The notes under the pieces are model-generated. The model was not told the origin of the DNA and did not search any database. It saw only the letters and a list, made by a program, of their open reading frames with translations. The position numbers and the translations under genes were made by a program. Positions 35,149 through 43,200 of a stretch of 64,000 bases of DNA are shown in pieces. This DNA is from Modicisalibacter sp049808615. Its GTDB lineage: Bacteria; Pseudomonadota; Gammaproteobacteria; Pseudomonadales; Halomonadaceae. Location: NCBI RefSeq assembly GCF_049808615.1, contig NZ_JBNCAN010000020.1:1-64000 (forward strand). Direction: 5' to 3'. Each line of letters begins with the position of its first letter. Within the stretch, counting starts at the first letter, position 1.

Positions 35149-36315
35149 TTAAAAATTCTTAGCAGCAGTACGGTTGTCCTGGGGCAGTTCATTACCAATA
35201 TCCGTCGCGAGACGTTCGACAGGCGCTGCTGTCTCGATCAGACCGCGGCGCAGTAAATAGGTTTCAAGACGCTGATAACGCTGTTGTTGCAGGGCGATGG
35301 GGCGCAACGCGAGATAGCGCAGCACATTGGGCCAGGCGCGAGCGTTGGCCAGCGTATCGAGCCCCGGTTCTGCACGTCGTAGCAGCTCCCAGCCCTGGTC
35401 GGGGTGATTGATGAGCCATAGGGTTGCCTTTTCCACCGCATCGAGAAAACCGGCGATATCGCGGCGATGTTGGTTCAGCACATCGCGATTGGCTACCAGG
35501 ATCAGCTCGTCATAGGTCGCTAGGTCGCTCTCTTCAACCATGAACTCGGTGGCCTCGACGCCCTGCTGGGCCAGTTGCTGCTTGCTCACATGACGCATCG
35601 TCCCGATGACCGCATCGACCTCGCCGTCGACCAGCGCCGATATCAGCGCGAAATCGATATGGCGCAGTGTTATATCCTCTGGACCGATAGGCTGATCCCG
35701 CAACAGTGCGTCCAGCCACATGTGGGCTAGATTTGCATGGACGTAGCCGATCGTCTTGCCTTTCAACTGTGCCAAGCGTTCGATGCCTCCGTCCTGGCGC
35801 GTCAATAAGGTCGCCAGGGGGGCGGGAACCAAGGTGCCCACGCGGACCAGGGGAAGGCCCTGCTCGACCAGAAAGTGAAGTTGTGGCTGAGAGGTCAATG
35901 CCAGCTCGGCCCGTTGAGCGGCGACCAACTTGGGCGATACGCTCGGGTCGGCAGGGGTGATCAGCGAGACATCCAATCCTTCCCGATCGAATAGGTCGCG
36001 CTCCCGCGCCACGATCAAGGGGGCGTGATAGGGCGTTGGATACCAATCGAGCACTACTCGCAGTTGCCTCGAAGGCGGCGGTATCAGTGGTTCCGGGGCC
36101 TTATCGGTGACGGGCGGCTGTTCTTGGGCCAGTGCTGGATCAAGAGCCGCGGAGAGACCGTTACCGGACTGTGCGTGTAATGCCACGGCAGCCTTGATCG
36201 CTGACGCGCGAACCACGACAGCATCGCTGCTTTGCACCTTCACAATGGTAATAGCGGCAATCGCGAGCAGCAGCACCGACACGACGGCCAGTCTGCGACG
36301 CAGTTTCAGGATCAT
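35149..36315 (-). CDS. NMT1/THI5-like solute-binding protein, orphan
   Basis: A 388-residue protein. It has a basic start and one hydrophobic segment (about residues 8-26) without lipobox, then about 55 polar residues rich in Ala/Pro (PPVTDKAPEPLIPPPSRQ). From residue 85 comes an NMT1-type binding domain: RVVLDWYPTPYHAPLIVARERDLF is the family opening, shared with thiamine-pyrimidine and sulfonate binders. KGKTIGYV and EVDAVIGT support this. No ABC permease or ATPase gene is adjacent, and the linker suggests it stays membrane-tethered. I searched the leader by eye for a TPP riboswitch and saw none. It is operonic with the nuclease fusion downstream, which is functionally odd. Confidence 0.75.
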   Translation of the reverse strand: MILKLRRRLAVVSVLLLAIAAITIVKVQSSDAVVVRASAIKAAVALHAQSGNGLSAALDPALAQEQPPVTDKAPEPLIPPPSRQLRVVLDWYPTPYHAPLIVARERDLFDREGLDVSLITPADPSVSPKLVAAQRAELALTSQPQLHFLVEQGLPLVRVGTLVPAPLATLLTRQDGGIERLAQLKGKTIGYVHANLAHMWLDALLRDQPIGPEDITLRHIDFALISALVDGEVDAVIGTMRHVSKQQLAQQGVEATEFMVEESDLATYDELILVANRDVLNQHRRDIAGFLDAVEKATLWLINHPDQGWELLRRAEPGLDTLANARAWPNVLRYLALRPIALQQQRYQRLETYLLRRGLIETAAPVERLATDIGNELPQDNRTAAKNF

Positions 36316-36513
36316 GGCGTTCTCATCCGTTTATGGCATCCCAGGACTGCGTCCGAACACTCGACAGTTTAACCGCGGGGCTCAGACATGCCCAGAGCAG
36401 GCAATGATAGGCTCAATGCTTTCAATCCCTTGCGTCACCCAATTTAAGGCACGAAATGCGTTATCAGTGTGTCGATATGGCATACTTAATCCCCCATTTT
36501 TCGTGTTGCCACT

Positions 36514-38223
36514 ATGGATAGTATCAATACTCTCTTCATCTTCGCCGGTTCGCTGATTGCCCTTAGTGTACTGGCCAGTCGTCTATCGTCACTGTTCGGT
36601 TTACCTCTCCTGCTCATTTTTCTTGCGGTGGGAATGCTTGCCGGTGAAGACGGTATTCTGGGCATTCAGTTCGATAGCTACTCCCTGGCCTTCATCATCG
36701 GGCACCTGGCGCTGGCCATGATTCTTCTCGACGGCGGGCTGCGCACGCGCATGAAGACCTTTCGCGTCGGCCTCAAGCCGGCGCTGTCTCTAGCGACTTT
36801 TGGTGTTTTCATCACCAGTGCCGTGGTCGGGGTCTTTTCAATGTGGTTCTTCGAGCTGAGTCTCGTTGAAGGCTTGCTGGTGGGGGCGATAGTAGGTTCC
36901 ACGGATGCGGCGGCGGTTTTTTCGATGCTGCGCGGACAGGGGGTCAATCTCAACGAGCGCGTCGGGGCGACACTCGAGATCGAATCCGGTACCAACGACC
37001 CGATGGCGATATTCTTGACCATCACTCTGGTCGAGATTCTGGTGGGGGATATCGGCGGGCCTCTCGAGACATTGCTGATGTTCACCAAGCAGTTTGGTCT
37101 GGGGTTGGTGATTGGCGTGGGTGTCGGCTGGCTGTCGGGACGCTTGCTGAGATGGATGGATCTGGCGCCGGGGCTCTATTCCTTGCTGGCGCTTGCCCTG
37201 GGCTTTTGTGTCTTTGGTATTACCAGTGCCCTTGGGGGGAGCGGTTTTCTGGCGATTTACCTCGCGGGGTTGATGATCGGCAACCAGCCGGGGCGACATA
37301 TCAATTTCATCCTGCCGGTACACGATGGCTTGGCCTGGCTGAGCCAGATTGGACTTTTCCTGGTGCTTGGCCTGCTGGTGTCGCCAAGTGAGATGGTGGG
37401 GTATGGCGCCCCTGGAGCACTGCTCGCTCTGGTGCTCATTTTCATCGCGCGCCCATTGGCGGTGATACTGGTCATCAAGCCGTTTTTCAATTTTCGTTGG
37501 CGTGAGGTCGCTTTCATATCCTGGGTCGGGTTGCGGGGTGCAGTGCCGATCGTCCTCGCTATCTTCCCCGTGGTCGGCGGGGTGGAGAATTCGATACTCT
37601 ATTTCAACTTGGCGTTTTTCGTGGTGCTGATGTCGCTGTTGATCCAGGGCACGACGTTGTCACTGATGGCGCGCTGGACCAAGACCGAAGTGCCGACCAG
37701 CACCGAACCCAGCCGTCGAGGGCCCTTGGGTGTATTGCCCGAAAATGACTTCGAGATGTTCGTTTACGAGGTGAACAACGAGGCGCTTGAAGACGTGCCG
37801 ATCCGCCTGCTGCGATTTCCCTCCGGGGCGCTGATCTCGGCGCTGTTTCGTCAGCATGTCATGCTGCATCCCAAAGGCAACACGCTTTTGAAACTCGATG
37901 ATGTGATCTGTGTCATCGGGCGCAGCGAGGATCTTCCGGCGCTCAATCGGCTTTTCAATGGTGATGCGCGTTTGAAGCGCGAGCGGGCCTTCTTCGGCAC
38001 CTTTACTCTTGACGGGGCCGCCCTCATGAGCGAGGTGGCGAGTGCTTACGGTCTGACCCTGAGCCCCGGCGAGCAGGATATGACGCTAGGCGAGTTCATC
38101 TCGCTGCGCGTCGGAGGGCACCCTGTGGTCGGCGATGATGTCGGTTGGCACGGCATTCACTGGGTCGTCAGTGCCATGGAAGGCAACAAGGTCTCCAAGG
38201 TGGGGCTCAGGCTCTATCAGTAA
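36514..38223 (+). CDS. cvrA: Potassium/proton antiporter (NhaP2/CvrA type)
   Basis: A 569-residue CPA1 antiporter. The membrane domain (about 12 helices, residues 1-385) holds the paired motifs GSTDAAAVF and ESGTNDPMA. A cytoplasmic TrkA-C domain (about 400-490) and a CorC/HlyC-type C-terminal domain (about 495-569) follow, the architecture of NhaP2/CvrA. These exchangers expel K+ (and some Na+) for protons and protect at low osmolarity or high K+. The start codon lies 11 bases after a weak ribosome site. It is a single gene, 198 bases from the divergent binding protein. Confidence 0.9.
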   Translation: MDSINTLFIFAGSLIALSVLASRLSSLFGLPLLLIFLAVGMLAGEDGILGIQFDSYSLAFIIGHLALAMILLDGGLRTRMKTFRVGLKPALSLATFGVFITSAVVGVFSMWFFELSLVEGLLVGAIVGSTDAAAVFSMLRGQGVNLNERVGATLEIESGTNDPMAIFLTITLVEILVGDIGGPLETLLMFTKQFGLGLVIGVGVGWLSGRLLRWMDLAPGLYSLLALALGFCVFGITSALGGSGFLAIYLAGLMIGNQPGRHINFILPVHDGLAWLSQIGLFLVLGLLVSPSEMVGYGAPGALLALVLIFIARPLAVILVIKPFFNFRWREVAFISWVGLRGAVPIVLAIFPVVGGVENSILYFNLAFFVVLMSLLIQGTTLSLMARWTKTEVPTSTEPSRRGPLGVLPENDFEMFVYEVNNEALEDVPIRLLRFPSGALISALFRQHVMLHPKGNTLLKLDDVICVIGRSEDLPALNRLFNGDARLKRERAFFGTFTLDGAALMSEVASAYGLTLSPGEQDMTLGEFISLRVGGHPVVGDDVGWHGIHWVVSAMEGNKVSKVGLRLYQ

Positions 38224-38293
38224 TCTCGGTGAGATCTTCATCAAGAGGACGACGGCGCCCGTGGACGCCGTGCTGAAAGGGGGAGAGATATCA

Positions 38294-38746
38294 TTAGCCG
38301 CCAAGAAACGAAGACATTGCTTTATCGGCAATGGTGCCGCAGACCTTTTCCCCGACTTGATCCTTGATTCCGCTCAGGTCGAAGCTCTTGCCTTCTTCCT
38401 GCCCTTTGAGGATACCTTTCATGCCTTGCTGGTACCCCTCGTCCTGAGAGGCTTCCTGCTGCCCCCCGAGTTTGCCCATCAGCTTTTCCTTGACGGTTTG
38501 GGTCGCGCTCTTGCTGTAGCCCTGTTCCTGACAGTAGCCGAGCACGCCCGCCACATTGCTCATGCTACCAAGATCGAAAGAGCCCGAAGAAAGCGAACTC
38601 AACAAGGAGCCACCGCCTCCGGATGAACCGCCAGACATGAGACTGCCCGCTTTATCCTTGACGCTGTCCATGCTCGATGCCGAACTAACGGGCACCAGAG
38701 CAACGGCGGCGATCAGTCCAGCGAGACACGCTAAACGTTTGGTCAT
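38294..38746 (-). CDS. DUF2501 (YjjA-like) secreted protein
   Basis: A 150-residue protein with a signal peptide (cleavage near SSA, residue 24), a Gly/Ser-rich stretch and the conserved C-terminal half. The latter has two cysteines (GVLGYCQEQGYS and GEKVCGTIAD) that could form a disulfide. This matches the DUF2501 family (E. coli YjjA), whose function is unknown. The ribosome site is AAGGAG just before the ATG. It is convergent with cvrA, 70 bases apart. A weak ACGGCG/CGCCGT hairpin between them could terminate both. Confidence 0.8.
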   Translation of the reverse strand: MTKRLACLAGLIAAVALVPVSSASSMDSVKDKAGSLMSGGSSGGGGSLLSSLSSGSFDLGSMSNVAGVLGYCQEQGYSKSATQTVKEKLMGKLGGQQEASQDEGYQQGMKGILKGQEEGKSFDLSGIKDQVGEKVCGTIADKAMSSFLGG

Positions 38747-38910
38747 GCAATGAACTCCTTATCCGAGTAGTGGTAGCACTATCGCTCCTGATAGTGATTC
38801 CAGCATGGCTTGGACAGAAGCTCATTGTAAAGGCGAGGAGTAATGGAATGCATGAATCCCTCGAGCATGGTTCGGTGACTGCCCGATGGCTCATGAAGAC
38901 AGTGATGAGC

Positions 38911-38943
38911 TAGAAGAGAAGGGGAGCCGGTCATGGGCTCCCC
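38911..38943 (-). terminator. Intrinsic terminator after the outer-membrane barrel gene
   Basis: On the minus strand, GGGGAGCC / GGCTCCCC forms an eight-base stem with a seven-base loop, followed by TTCTCTTCT. It begins about 10 bases after the barrel-protein stop codon. Confidence 0.75.
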
Positions 38944-38952
38944 AAGGATAGG

Positions 38953-39501
38953 TTAGAATTGGTAGTTCACGCCGGCGCTGATGGCACTGACTTCGTAGTC
39001 GGACTTGTCCAGGTAGGACATGTACTCGAGGGTTCCCGAGAAGCGTGGTGAGAAGAAGTTGACCTCGCCGCCGACGCCGAAGGAGAACCCGCCGTCATCG
39101 TCGCTTTTGGAGAAACTGCCATACTCTGCGGTGGCCTCGCCCTGAGTAAACCCCGCCAGCGCATAGATCGACGCCACATCCGTCACCGGAAGATGGCCGA
39201 CCGCGTAGGCGCCGAACAGGTGGTCGATTTCCACCGTTGCATCGGTATTGGAACCATCGACTGACACGTTATCGTCGGAAAGCCCCAACCCAACGCGCCC
39301 CTCGACGGAGAAATAGTCGGTCAGATAATGGCCGAAACGTCCCACGAGAACACTCGGATCTGCTTCTATGTCGTAATCTGCTTCGTAACTGGCCTTGGCA
39401 TACTGAAGACCGGCATAGCTGGTCCCGGCATCGCCGATATCCGCATAGGCGGTGCCGGAAACGAGACCCGCAATAAGCAGAGCGCTGATTTTCAATTTCA
39501 T
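38953..39501 (-). CDS. Outer-membrane beta-barrel protein
   Basis: A 182-residue protein. The signal peptide is MKLKISALLIAGLVSGTAYA, leaving a mature chain of alternating polar and aromatic strands ending in phenylalanine (GVNYQF), the classical barrel-insertion signature. Eight strands are likely (OmpX/OmpW size range). The loops are rich in Asp and Ser, as is common in halophile outer membranes. AAGGG precedes the ATG. The family is the generic outer-membrane beta-barrel type, and function cannot be read. It is monocistronic with its own terminator. Confidence 0.85.
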   Translation of the reverse strand: MKLKISALLIAGLVSGTAYADIGDAGTSYAGLQYAKASYEADYDIEADPSVLVGRFGHYLTDYFSVEGRVGLGLSDDNVSVDGSNTDATVEIDHLFGAYAVGHLPVTDVASIYALAGFTQGEATAEYGSFSKSDDDGGFSFGVGGEVNFFSPRFSGTLEYMSYLDKSDYEVSAISAGVNYQF

Positions 39502-39723
39502 TCTAATGACCCTTGCAGCTATTCGTTTGAACGCTCCTGGCCATGGACGGAAATGTCTCACAGCAAAAGCTAATTCATTCTAACGAGCGAGAATCATTTT
39601 GAATCAGTGATGTAGAGGGAATTATGGCGCCATATTCGGTGTTAGAAGCGGCTTGCTATGTAACCAATAAGAGACTGCTTTGGTGATACTACAAGATTCC
39701 ATCATGTCTAATAAAACGATACT

Positions 39724-40626
39724 TCATGGGTATCGTCCGCTGCGCCGATTCTCCACCAGCACATTCAGGATCTTATTGGCCGCCAGCATGATCTCGGAGG
39801 GCACTTCGCCCTTGCGTCGACTGCAGATGATCGGTGTGGTAATGCCGCTATCCGCCAGGTAGGCATAGACGATGCCGTCACGCTTGAGGCGGCTGACCTG
39901 CTCGGGCACCAAAGTGATCCCCAATCCCGAGATCACCAGGCCGAGTGCGGTTTGCAGTTCGTTGGCCTCCTGAGCCACCTGTACCTTGAGTCCATGTCGG
40001 CGAAACAGTCCCAGTACCATGTCTGCCAGACTGGGCCGGGGTTTGGCCGGGAACAGGATCAGCGGGTCCGTCGCCAATTGCGCCAGTGTCGGGCGCGTAT
40101 TTTCCAAGGGGTGTCCGGCCGGAAGAGCCACCATCATCGGCTCTTCGAATAACACCTCCTGCTCCACCTCTGGATCGTCAATCAGTAGCCGCCCGAACCC
40201 CATGTCGATACGCCCCGCCTTGAGCGCCTGAACCTGCTGTACCGTGATCAACTCTGACAAAGTTAGTTCAAGATCATCCTTTTGTCGTAATCCCCGTACT
40301 AGTAGGGGCAACTGCCCGTAGAACACCGATGGCACGAAGCCGATGCCGAATGTCCGGTGCTTACTGCGTGCCATGTGCCGCGTGGATGTCACGGTGACGT
40401 CAATCTTTTCAAGGATCTGCAGGGCGTGCTCGTAAAAGAACTGGCCCGCCGGCGTGAGCACCAGTCCCCGGGAATGGCGTTGAAACAGAGGCGCTCCCAG
40501 ATGGGTCTCCAGGTGCTTGATCTGGCGGGTCAGCGGCGGTTGCGCCATGTGCAGCCGCTCGGCCGCGCGGGTGAGGTTCAACTCCTCGGCCACGGCACAG
40601 AAATAGCGCAGATGACGTAGTTCCAC
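39724..40626 (-). CDS. catR: LysR-family regulator of catechol/benzoate genes (CatR/BenM type)
   Basis: A 300-residue LysR regulator. The helix-turn-helix lies in residues 1-60 (ELRHLRYFCAVAEELNLTRA, MAQPPLTRQIKHLE), and the effector domain follows. The N-terminus is very close to the CatR/CatM/BenM group, which respond to cis,cis-muconate (and benzoate for BenM). It starts with GTG at 40626, supported by GGAGG, not with the upstream ATG. The divergent catB operon is the obvious target. A consensus ATAC-N7-GTAT dyad sits directly against its own start, so it probably represses itself. No separate benR is present, so it may serve both cat and ben genes. Confidence 0.88.
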   Translation of the reverse strand: MELRHLRYFCAVAEELNLTRAAERLHMAQPPLTRQIKHLETHLGAPLFQRHSRGLVLTPAGQFFYEHALQILEKIDVTVTSTRHMARSKHRTFGIGFVPSVFYGQLPLLVRGLRQKDDLELTLSELITVQQVQALKAGRIDMGFGRLLIDDPEVEQEVLFEEPMMVALPAGHPLENTRPTLAQLATDPLILFPAKPRPSLADMVLGLFRRHGLKVQVAQEANELQTALGLVISGLGITLVPEQVSRLKRDGIVYAYLADSGITTPIICSRRKGEVPSEIMLAANKILNVLVENRRSGRYP

Positions 40627-40627
40627 G

Positions 40628-40642
40628 ATACCTCCAGGGTAT
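40628..40642. promoter_or_regulatory. LysR operator ATAC-N7-GTAT upstream of catR/catB
   Basis: ATAC-CTCCAGG-GTAT is an exact match to the ATAC-N7-GTAT dyad recognised by CatM/BenM-type regulators. It starts 2 bases from the catR GTG and includes the catR ribosome site, so bound regulator would block both transcription and any translation start. It lies about 80 bases from the catB start on the other side. Confidence 0.7.
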
Positions 40643-40721
40643 GACAGGGCACCCAAACGATATTGGTTGCCTTGCCTGGATGGGGTCAAGCTCTTCCTAT
40701 CTTCTTTGATCCTGGAACTGG

Positions 40722-41849
40722 ATGCGCCTCATGACCCCGCTAATCGAATCCATCGAGACTTTACTGGTCGACCTGCCGACCATCCGGCCCCACAAGCTGT
40801 CGGTGGCCACCATGGCCTGTCAGACCTTGGTGATCGTGCGCATGCGCCACTCCGATGGCATCGAGGGGCTGGGCGAAGGGACCACTATCGGCGGCTTGAG
40901 TTACGGACCGGAAAGCCCCGAGAGCATCAAGCTCAACATCGATACCTATCTGGCACCACTGTTGATCGGCCAGCCTTCGAGCAACCTCAATGCCCTGCGT
41001 GCTCGCTTGAATCGCCATGTTCGCGGCAACGCCATCGCCAAGTCGGCGCTGGAAACCGCGCTGCTGGATGCGCAGGGCAAGCGCCTGAATCTTTGTGTAG
41101 CGGAGCTGTTGGGTGGAGCGCGCCACGAGTACTTGCCGGTGCTGTGGGTGCTGGCCAGCGGCGATACCCAGAAGGATATCGACGAGGCCTTTCAGCATCT
41201 CGAGACTCGCCGCCATTGCAATTTCAAACTCAAGATTGGCGCCAACCCGGTGGACGAGGATGTGCGTCATGTGGCGGCGATCAAGGCGGCTCTTGGTGAG
41301 CGTGCCGGTATCCGAGTCGACGTTAATCAAGCCTGGGACGAGGCTACCGCGGTGCGTGGCATCAAGGCGCTACAGGAGGCAGGCATCGAGCTCATCGAGC
41401 AGCCCACACCCGCCCGCGATCAGGCCGGCCTGATCCGTCTAGCCAATCGCTTCGACGTCCCCATGCTGGCCGATGAGGCGGTGCAGGATGTTCGCGACGG
41501 TCTCGATCTGATCGGCGGCGGCTTCAGCGGTGCCTTCGCCCTGAAGATCGCCAAATCCGGCGGTCCGCGCGGAGCGCTGGAATTGGCCAGCCTGGCCCAG
41601 GCCGCGGGCCTCGGTCTCTACGGCGGCACCTTGCTGGAGGGCAGTATCGGCAGCGCCGCCGCGCTGCACGCCTGGGCGACGCTTCCCGAAATGGCCTGGG
41701 GCACCGAGATGTTCGCCCCCTTGCTGCTCAAGGACGACATCGTGACCGAATCGCTGAGCTATCGCGACTTCGGCGTCGAGCTACCGAAAGGGCCCGGGCT
41801 GGGCATCAGCCTGGACGAAGACAAACTCGCTCATTACGCACGCAAGTAA
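40722..41849 (+). CDS. catB: Muconate cycloisomerase
   Basis: A 375-residue enolase-superfamily enzyme turning cis,cis-muconate into muconolactone. The N-terminal capping domain opens VDLPTIRPHKLSVATM. The barrel carries the KxK motif in FKLKIG (K169, K171), metal ligands starting with DVNQAWDE (D200), then EQP and the LADEAV segment. Starts at 40722 or 40731 are both possible. The second matches the family start better, but the first has a slightly better-placed GGA. It heads catBCA-ben. Confidence 0.93.
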   Translation: MRLMTPLIESIETLLVDLPTIRPHKLSVATMACQTLVIVRMRHSDGIEGLGEGTTIGGLSYGPESPESIKLNIDTYLAPLLIGQPSSNLNALRARLNRHVRGNAIAKSALETALLDAQGKRLNLCVAELLGGARHEYLPVLWVLASGDTQKDIDEAFQHLETRRHCNFKLKIGANPVDEDVRHVAAIKAALGERAGIRVDVNQAWDEATAVRGIKALQEAGIELIEQPTPARDQAGLIRLANRFDVPMLADEAVQDVRDGLDLIGGGFSGAFALKIAKSGGPRGALELASLAQAAGLGLYGGTLLEGSIGSAAALHAWATLPEMAWGTEMFAPLLLKDDIVTESLSYRDFGVELPKGPGLGISLDEDKLAHYARK

Positions 41850-41895
41850 TCGACGACGTGCGCCATCGAGCAAAACCCTCGAAGAGGAGAAGACC

Positions 41896-42186
41896 ATGCT
41901 GTTTCAGGTGGAAATGACCGTCAAGCTGCCGCCTGCCATGCCGGCCGAGCAGGCCAACGAGATCAAGGCGAAGGAGAAGGCTTACTCCCAGGAACTGCAA
42001 CGCCAGGGCAAGTGGCGGCACCTGTGGCGGGTCGCCGGGAGCTACGCCAACGTCAGCATCTTCGACGTCGAGGACAACGCCGAACTGCAGGGCCTGATCA
42101 GCAACCTGCCCCTGTTCCCTTACATGGAGATCAGCGTCAAGCCGCTGTGTCGCCATCCATCGTCGATCCGCGAGGACGACCGCTAG
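41896..42186 (+). CDS. catC: Muconolactone delta-isomerase
   Basis: A 96-residue small oligomeric enzyme that moves the double bond of muconolactone to give 3-oxoadipate enol-lactone. The MLFQVEMTVKLPPAMP opening, the KWRHLWRVAG motif and the final LPLFPYMEISVKPLCRHPSS are family hallmarks. AAGAGGAG lies before the ATG. It sits between catB and catA. No catD follows, so the product should go to the PcaD half of the fused enzyme at 59672. Confidence 0.95.
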   Translation: MLFQVEMTVKLPPAMPAEQANEIKAKEKAYSQELQRQGKWRHLWRVAGSYANVSIFDVEDNAELQGLISNLPLFPYMEISVKPLCRHPSSIREDDR

Positions 42187-42227
42187 ACCTGCCATGGCAG
42201 AACAATCACAACGATGAGGACACCAGC

Positions 42228-43166
42228 ATGAACGTGAAGATTTACGATACCCCCGAGGTCCAGAACTTTCTGAACGTCGTCAGTGGCTTCGACAAGGACG
42301 GTGGCAGCGATCGCGCCAAGCAGATCCTGCATCGATTGCTCTCCGATGTGTACCGGCTGATCGATGATTTCGACGTCTCTCCGGATGAGTTCTGGTCGGC
42401 GGTCAATCTGTTCAATGAACTCGGCGGCGCCAAGCAGGGCGGTCTTCTGGCCCCGGGACTGGGCTTCGATCACTATCTGGACATGCGCATGGACGCCGCG
42501 GAAGCGCAAGCCGCGATCGAAGGCACCACGCCACGCACCATCGAGGGCCCGCTGTATGTCGCCGGTGCGCCGGTGTCCGAGGGGTTCGCACGCATGGACG
42601 ACGGCAGTGACAACGACTCCGAGGTCATGTGGCTGACCGGGCAGGTACGCGATACCGCAGGCAAGCCGATTGCCGGTGCCCAGGTGGAGATCTGGCACGC
42701 GGACGCGAAGGGCAACTACTCCTTCTTTGACCCGTCCCAGTCCGACTACCACCTGCGTCGCACTATCATCGCCGATAGCGAAGGCCGCTACCGGGCGCGC
42801 AGCATCATTCCTTCCGGCTATGGCTGCCCGCCGGATAGCCCTACCCAGCAAGTGCTCGATCTGCTCGGCCGTCACGGTCAGCGCCCGGCGCATATTCACT
42901 TCTTCTTCTCTGCCCCGGGCTATCGCCACCTGACCACCCAGATCAACCTGGCCGGCGACCCCTACACCTTCGATGACTTCGCTTTTGCCACGCGAGAGGA
43001 GCTGGTGGTGGCGGGCAGACGCATCGAAGATCCCGCAGAAGTTAAGCAGCGTGAACTCGAGGGTCCCTTCACCGAGGTGGTGTTCGACGTGGTGCTGCCG
43101 GCGACCGAGGACCCCGAACTGCAGCAGCGTCACAAGCGTGCCCGTGCGCTGGAAGGCGAAGTCTGA
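42228..43166 (+). CDS. catA: Catechol 1,2-dioxygenase
   Basis: A 312-residue intradiol dioxygenase that opens catechol to cis,cis-muconate with non-heme Fe(III). The iron ligands are all visible: Y164 (GNYSFF), Y198 (SGYGCP), H222 and H224 (PAHIHFF). The N-terminal helical linker domain (about residues 1-100) forms the dimer and lipid-tunnel region typical of CatA. The open frame extends back into catC, but ATGAGGACACCAGC precedes the family-like MNVKIYDTPEVQNF. It is co-transcribed with benA (34-base gap). Confidence 0.95.
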   Translation: MNVKIYDTPEVQNFLNVVSGFDKDGGSDRAKQILHRLLSDVYRLIDDFDVSPDEFWSAVNLFNELGGAKQGGLLAPGLGFDHYLDMRMDAAEAQAAIEGTTPRTIEGPLYVAGAPVSEGFARMDDGSDNDSEVMWLTGQVRDTAGKPIAGAQVEIWHADAKGNYSFFDPSQSDYHLRRTIIADSEGRYRARSIIPSGYGCPPDSPTQQVLDLLGRHGQRPAHIHFFFSAPGYRHLTTQINLAGDPYTFDDFAFATREELVVAGRRIEDPAEVKQRELEGPFTEVVFDVVLPATEDPELQQRHKRARALEGEV

Positions 43167-43200
43167 TCCGATCCGAAGCTTGAGAAAGAGGAGTACCAAC

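Noticed and set aside
36316..36513. TPP riboswitch upstream of the NMT1-like binding protein
   Set aside because: I looked for the conserved CUGAGA and ACCUGA/GAUAAUGCC blocks. Only a CTGAG occurs, without the other parts.
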